From positions 90,953,890-91,017,889 of the forward strand of contig JAVMKO010000003.1 of NCBI GenBank assembly GCA_032164245.1: a stretch of DNA of 64,000 nt. Reading direction: 5' to 3'. The stretch comes from Sternotherus odoratus. Its lineage: Eukaryota > Chordata > Testudines > Kinosternidae. This document shows, piece after piece, positions 58,710 through 64,000 of this stretch. The translations under genes and the position numbers were made by a program. Numbering within the stretch: position 1 is the first letter of the stretch; the number at the start of each line of letters is the position of its first letter. Under the pieces are notes generated by a model. It saw nothing but the letters and a program-made list of their open reading frames with translations. It searched no databases and had not been told where the DNA came from.

Positions 58710-61700
58710 TAAGAAGGAAACCCAGGAGTTATGTTTGGCACCTTGAGAGTTTGTTTAATACAAAAAGATGATGGGCAACTTAAATAGAATATAATCATGG
58801 GCCGATGGGCTCATTCTATAGAGAACACAAGTCACGTTTGCTATGTAAGACTGGAGTCTGTTTTCGAAAGGCTTTTACCAAGACTGCTTTTGTTCCTTTT
58901 TAGTTATGGTGATATTCTAATGATCTAAGACTCTTAAGTGGAATTAAATGTTTGTATTCTCTTAGGAACAAGAGAATTGGTAGGCAGGAAGGAAGCCATG
59001 AAGCCCATTTTGTTCTGTTTAAATGTTTCTGATAAGTTAAAATGCTTCCTTGTAAACTGTCAGGTTGCATGTAAAGTAGTTTGAACGTTAACAGACTCTC
59101 TTAAATTGTGTTTACAGAACATTCTATGTTAATTGCAAACCCAGGGTGAGAGTATCTGTTGTTTATACACTTCCCTATGACCTTCACTGCGGTATTACCT
59201 GAGCACCCCACATTATTAATGGACTTATCCTCAACACCCATGGGAGGTATGAGCAGTGTCACTGTCCCTACCCCATTTTATACTTGGGGAACTTAGGCAC
59301 AGATATTGTGACTTCCTACAGTCATACAGGAAATCTCTGATCGAGCCAGAAATAGAACCCAGATCTCCTCAGTCAAAATCCAGTGCCTGAATCGTACCTA
59401 TTCTCCCCTTTATTCTGTCCTGTGATCTTCCTGCGTGGGTTAGTTGTGCTTATTGCTTTGTAGTGAGGTATTTCCCCCTCCATGCTGTAACTGAGGGGCC
59501 TCCCTGGCCTTTGAGGCAAGGGGAGGAATTCATGGAAACTTTACCCCACACACCCAAAAGTTTCCCAGGAAAAAGTCTGTTCTGGGATGAGATGTAGCAT
59601 ATGAAATTTCACAGGCACAGACTATTTTTTTTTTTTTGGGGGGGGGGGGATATTTGAGGTTTTGGGAACCTACCTTCAGCTTTAACCCTGGAGCCATTAT
59701 TTCTGCTTCATAGTTTAAATATCCCTAAAATGTTAGGTTGTTTTAAAATCCACCCACATGATTACTTGTGATCTTGGGAGATAATGTGACAATTACATAA
59801 AGTTTGCATGTTGTCTCAAACTTATGAACAAACTTATTTCCTTGGAAGGTTATTGTTGAATCTCATTGCTTCTAGTGAAGCTAAAGGATAAGCCCCCTTA
59901 CATTAGCTTTCCTAAAGGCAAAGAGATTCAACAATAACTTCCAAGGAAATATGTTGCCTTTCCTTTGGAAATCCTCACTTCCCTGTAGCTTTAAACAGAG
60001 CCATTTTTCACAAGTGTGATCACTGTTTAGTCAGTGGGGGAATTTTCCTCCAGTTTTCTGGAACATAATTTTAAATGCTCTGATCTAGATAAGGATATAA
60101 ATTTGCAGTTTTCCCTGTAGATGTGGTCAGGCTGTGGAATTAATCTTGACACAATAGAAACCAGAACTTACTGCTGTCACTTCCAGAAAATGTTCTTGCC
60201 TAGACCTTTACTAAATAATTATATCAATTTACCCTCTTCTTCTGAACAAAAGAGGGTGGAAGGGACTCCTGTGTGAGCAAATATCTGGTGAGCAGCTGTC
60301 CTCCACCTTCTCTTGGCCTGAACTCAAAGCAGGTGTGGCTCTTTTCTTTCAGACAACATGCACATTGCTTTTAGAGTGGCTTAACACCAGCCTGCTGACA
60401 TGCTTTACTGATCTCCTTTCAGAAGAACTTCATTTCTCCCCGCAAAAGGAGAGAGGTACAGTATGAATATTCTGTCTGGGAGTGCTACTGTATCATAATT
60501 TCAAGGAAATACATGTTTATAGAGGTAAAAGGGAAGTAGCGTCAAACTGAATCTTAAGTTTAAAAAAAAAAAAAAAAAAGCAGTTGGAACCCAAATTCTC
60601 AAGTTTCTTAAAAGCAAGGGTTGGTGAATAATTGACCCCTGCTGATATTTTAAGGATTTAAAAAGTTCTGGGAGTTTGGTAGGCCCCTGCCCCTGTTTTT
60701 CTCTAGAAACTCCATCATATGCAGTGAGAAGCCCTCTGTGATTGGACAGCACCACCGGTGAAGGGGCAAGTTATGGATTATTATTATTTTTGAAGATTCT
60801 CTGTTTAAAACCACTCTTGCTTGTAACACATTTCCTCTACAGCTTTACCATTATATATGTCATTGGATGAGGAATTAAGTTCTTTATATTCCTAACTTAA
60901 GTAGATAATGGCATCAAAAACTCCAATCCTGCTCACTGATGTAGTAAAGCAGAATGCATTAAGGTTAGTGCTAGACACTGTTCTCCAGTAATCAATTACA
61001 TTACGGATGTTACAGGAAATAAAAACACCAGATAAGAAACTCCTCTCACGAGCTGAATTACGTCCTGGTTCTTTGTGGCAGTCAGGCAGGCTTCAGTTGT
61101 GCACACAGGCTCCTTTGTGGTACTCTATCTTCAAAACCATAAAGTTAAACTGAGTTTGCATGAGGAGGAGGAAAAACCACCCCCAGTGAAGATTTAGCAG
61201 CATTATAAAGTAATCCAAATATGCCTGCTGAATCCACATGAAACAACACAAAAATTGTTTTTTTAAATCACGATTGCTAAACTGCCCCCAATATAAATAG
61301 TTAAATCCCTTTAATTTAATCCTCTTTTTAAATAAACAAAAGTAATTTCTATGTGGCGGGGGAAACAGGGTTTGAATCTTCCCACCTTCTTCCACTTAAC
61401 AGTACGTCTAGTCAGGGAGGGCCTTGATGAGGGCAGTGACTGCCATGTCCACAGCACCAAACCGCCCTCCTCCCTCATTGTAAGGAAACTTCTCTAATGA
61501 TGCATCAGAAGGACTCTCAATTCACATGCAGCCAAGAGGACAGGTCAGAGCCAGGATGTTGGTTCTCCCTGCCTCCAAGAGTACACACCATGCCAAAGCT
61601 AATGCCACAGCAGATTTACAAAGGCATCTGTAGGACTTAGTTATGCACTCAACTTTTATTTGTCTTTGAAAATCTCCCCTATACGAAGCAGCAAAATGAA

Positions 61701-62032
61701 CCATGCAAAATGAACCATGCTGGCAGCAATGGGAGTGGAGAGTTCTGGTCTGGTAACATTTTACATCCTCTTCTCAAAGAAGCTGGAGGATGAGACAATA
61801 GAAAGATCAGGCTGTTTTGTATCCAGTGCTTTTGTGCCTTTCACACAGGTGTTATGTGGCAGGCAGTGTAATAGGATTATGGGATGTGTGTGTTTGATCT
61901 CCCAGAAAACCCACTGTGGATAAATAACAATAAATGAAGGGTCACAGACAAGCTGCTGGATAGCAGTGATAGCGCTGCATGTTCATGTCTCAAGCTATTA
62001 AGCTACACTGGCTCTTTTGTGCAGGTCAGGTA
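58710..62032. other. Intergenic, no gene; MIR-like piece and hairpin
   Basis: MIR-like on the minus strand at about 59240-59400 (GGAACTTAGGCACAGATATT ... GAAATAGAACCCAGATCTCC). Inverted repeat at 59836-59950. A splice-like island is at 60423-60455. A-tract at 60561-60578. No supported coding exon. Confidence 0.45.
59836..59950. repeat. Inverted repeat (hairpin) of about 48-bp arms
   Basis: ATTTCCTTGGAAGGTTATTG followed by TTGAATCTC (59836-59864) pairs with GAGATTCAACAATAACTTCC followed by AAGGAAAT (59923-59950) with one base missing. Pairing continues less perfectly towards a centre near 59885-59905. It may be a solitary MITE. Confidence 0.75.
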
Positions 62033-62137
62033 GGGTGACCAGACAGCAAGTGTGAAGGATGGGGGGTAATAGGAGCCTATATAAGAGAGACCCCAAAATC
62101 AGGACTGTCCCTCTAAAATTAGGACAACTGTTCACCC
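62033..62137. mobile_element. TA-flanked palindromic MITE (copy 2)
   Basis: GGGTGACCAGACAGCAAGTG at the left and a degenerate ACTGTTCACCC at the right, flanked by TA (62031-62032, 62138-62139). The middle (GGAGCCTATATAAGA ... ATCAGGACTGTCCCT) matches the copy at 50262-50380. Confidence 0.65.
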
Positions 62138-62139
62138 TA

Positions 62140-64000
62140 AGGTCAGATGGTAGGTGTAGTGTTCAGAGAGAATGCAGGGCTGGACCATATTATTCTTGAA
62201 GAAAATACCCCAAAAAGAAGCAATGGATAAAGAGATCCTCTACTTTACCTACAAAGATTAGATGTGGACGGGTACTTGCAGGACAGTGTGGCAGGAATGA
62301 GAAAGTGTTTGTGTATTAAATTGGATAGCTCAGATATACAAAAAAATATTCTAAAACACAATGTCATCCATATAATGAAGAACATTTAATGTGTTACAAT
62401 ATTAGTGTGTCACTGTGGTGACATACTTAGACTTTGGAAACATTCCAAAAAGGGTCAACTTTAAGATTCCATGTTTTGTAACCTTGATAATTAACTGACA
62501 CCGTGCATAGACTAGCAGCTTTACAGCTTACCAAAATCAAACATGTCCCAAAGGAACACAATTTAAACATTTGCCTCCATAAATCAGCTGTACAACTGGG
62601 ACCATAAAGGGTAACTAAAGGTCAGTTTAAATCAGTTACATTTTTGTTTTTTCATATAAAAAAATAGCTTCTCTTTTCATGAGTATCATCCTTTTGTTTG
62701 TCCAGAAAAAAACAAATTCAGATGAGTTCAGGGTTTAAGTCAAAGATAAACCCACTAAATGGAGTTGAACTGCACTTAAGTGCTGAACATGTATAATCAT
62801 CAGCTTCGGCTGTAGTCTGTAGGAACCCTGTTAATATTTCTTAACTAAAACAGATTTTTAAATGAAATTTTCTTTTTATCTTATGACGTATGAAATGGGT
62901 CCAATCCTGCTCCCACAGAAGTCAATGGGCGTTGTTAACCATTCAATGAGAACAGCATTGGGCCTAATGGTTATAATTATAAAAGCAGATGTGCAATGAC
63001 AAAAAGCCAACGTTCTAGCTGGGATGTTGGACAAATGAGGGAAAAAAGGCCACATTAAAAATGTAATGATAGTGTGTGACCCATATCTATGAAGCAACAT
63101 ACTAGATCTAAGGCAGAGCTCCTACAATGGGAAGTTTCTACAAAGCTCAGAGAGAGTGTATGAGCCTTTGGAAGTAACTACGCTTTTTAGGCCAAGATTT
63201 TAAAACATGACTAGTGATTTGGTGTATCTGTCTTTGGGTGCCCAACTCATTTTTGGCATGGTGAAAATGTCTCCTTTTCCAGAGCGCACAGGATAGGCTA
63301 TTGCATCCTGAGGCCACAGCCTTTTGGGAAGAGCTCAAAGCTCGCAGGAATATATACCTTAATTGGGCTGAACTCTCATTAGCGTCAATGGATAAGATCA
63401 TCTGTGAGTAAAGACTGCAGGATTTATCCTCTGCTGAAGTCCTGAATTTGCCAAATAGTTGAACTAAGCGCGCACAAGCAAGGACACTGCAGGAAGCCTG
63501 CATTCATTTCTGCAATGGGAAAAGAACCTCAGTCTTCCCATTCAACCTTTGTCATGTCAACAGAGTAACTGGAAGACAATGAGAGCAGCTTGGTGTGAGA
63601 CCGGGAGAAGTTTATCCTCCTGGGAGGGAGCCCTGCCCATGCTAGTGGGAAATATGCTCTGTGGCTTTCTATGGATTGTCATCACTTTATTTTTATTTTT
63701 ATTTTAAAAGAAAATCTGAGTTCTGAGGGGAATCTTTTAAAAATGCAAATCTCTTCAAAGGAAGATTGTCCCACATTGTTCTCAGGCGCGGGGGGTGGGG
63801 GCTGGGGGGCAAATGATTGCTCTGCTGATGCAATTGAGCTGTCAGGGTTAGAACATTTAGGAACTTTGTACAGGAAAAACCCGCAGATTGGTTGCTCATG
63901 TCATGTTATTTGCAATGCAACAGCACAGTGGTTTTCAGTCTTTTTCATGAGTATTTCAAAGGGAGGTGCAAGTCCCTTTGGAAATCCTGAGACATAGTCT
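62140..64000. other. Intergenic, no gene seen
   Basis: AT-rich. A short stretch with CAATCCTGCTCCCACAGAAG and TCAATGGGCGTTG (62901-62935) looks like a reptile interspersed repeat. No coding exon supported to the end of the window. Confidence 0.45.

Overview
This is vertebrate nuclear DNA, AT-rich and intron- and repeat-dominated. It carries one host gene that I can identify, TAB3 (TAK1/MAP3K7-binding protein 3), on the + strand. The repeat mix (CR1 LINEs, Penelope-like fold-back inserts, DIRS retrotransposons, PIF/Harbinger elements with MITEs, hAT, Tigger/pogo, Helitrons, MIR/L2 tails) points to a sauropsid, most likely a turtle, with a crocodilian as second choice. That assignment is inference.

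TAB3: five coding exons are visible at 4489-6001, 19789-19949, 20696-20789, 22200-22280 and 30156-30301. All have matching GT/AG sites and compatible phases, and together they encode about 664 residues ending in the C-terminal NZF zinc finger. The N-terminal CUE-domain exon(s) must lie upstream of the window. The 3'UTR follows, with the best poly(A) signal near 32.08 kb. From about 33.6 kb to the end I find no further host coding exon.

Layout: 1-4.5 kb is a TAB3 intron with Penelope-like inserts. The 13.8-kb intron 6.0-19.8 kb holds a decayed DIRS element (about 8.26-10.6 kb) that is itself split by a Penelope-like fold-back, a Helitron (12667-13494), unclassified repeats, and a hAT element containing a MITE and a CR1. 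The intron 22.3-30.2 kb holds nested MITEs, a CR1 and another Penelope-like fold-back. Beyond the gene, 36311-40824 is a nearly complete PIF/Harbinger transposon with two convergent genes (SANT/Myb-like and HARBI1-like transposase). A third gene-like reading frame lies antisense within the intron of the SANT gene. 43.3-45.9 kb is a 5' part of a second DIRS element (gag-like ORF and start of the RT ORF). 49.66-50.4 kb is a Penelope-like remnant with a MITE inside it. 53418-54281 is a GC-rich Tigger/pogo-type MITE, 54.8-55.1 kb a hAT MITE, and 55.6-56.4 kb a second Helitron in the opposite orientation to the first. The rest is intergenic DNA with old MIR/L2-like pieces.

Most notable: (i) repeated fold-back Penelope-like insertions with 13-bp target duplications; (ii) the Harbinger element with an extra antisense, separately polyadenylated third gene and a transposase that has lost two of its three catalytic acidic residues; (iii) MITEs sharing termini with that Harbinger element and nested inside other repeats; (iv) a matched pair of minisatellite-bearing Helitrons.
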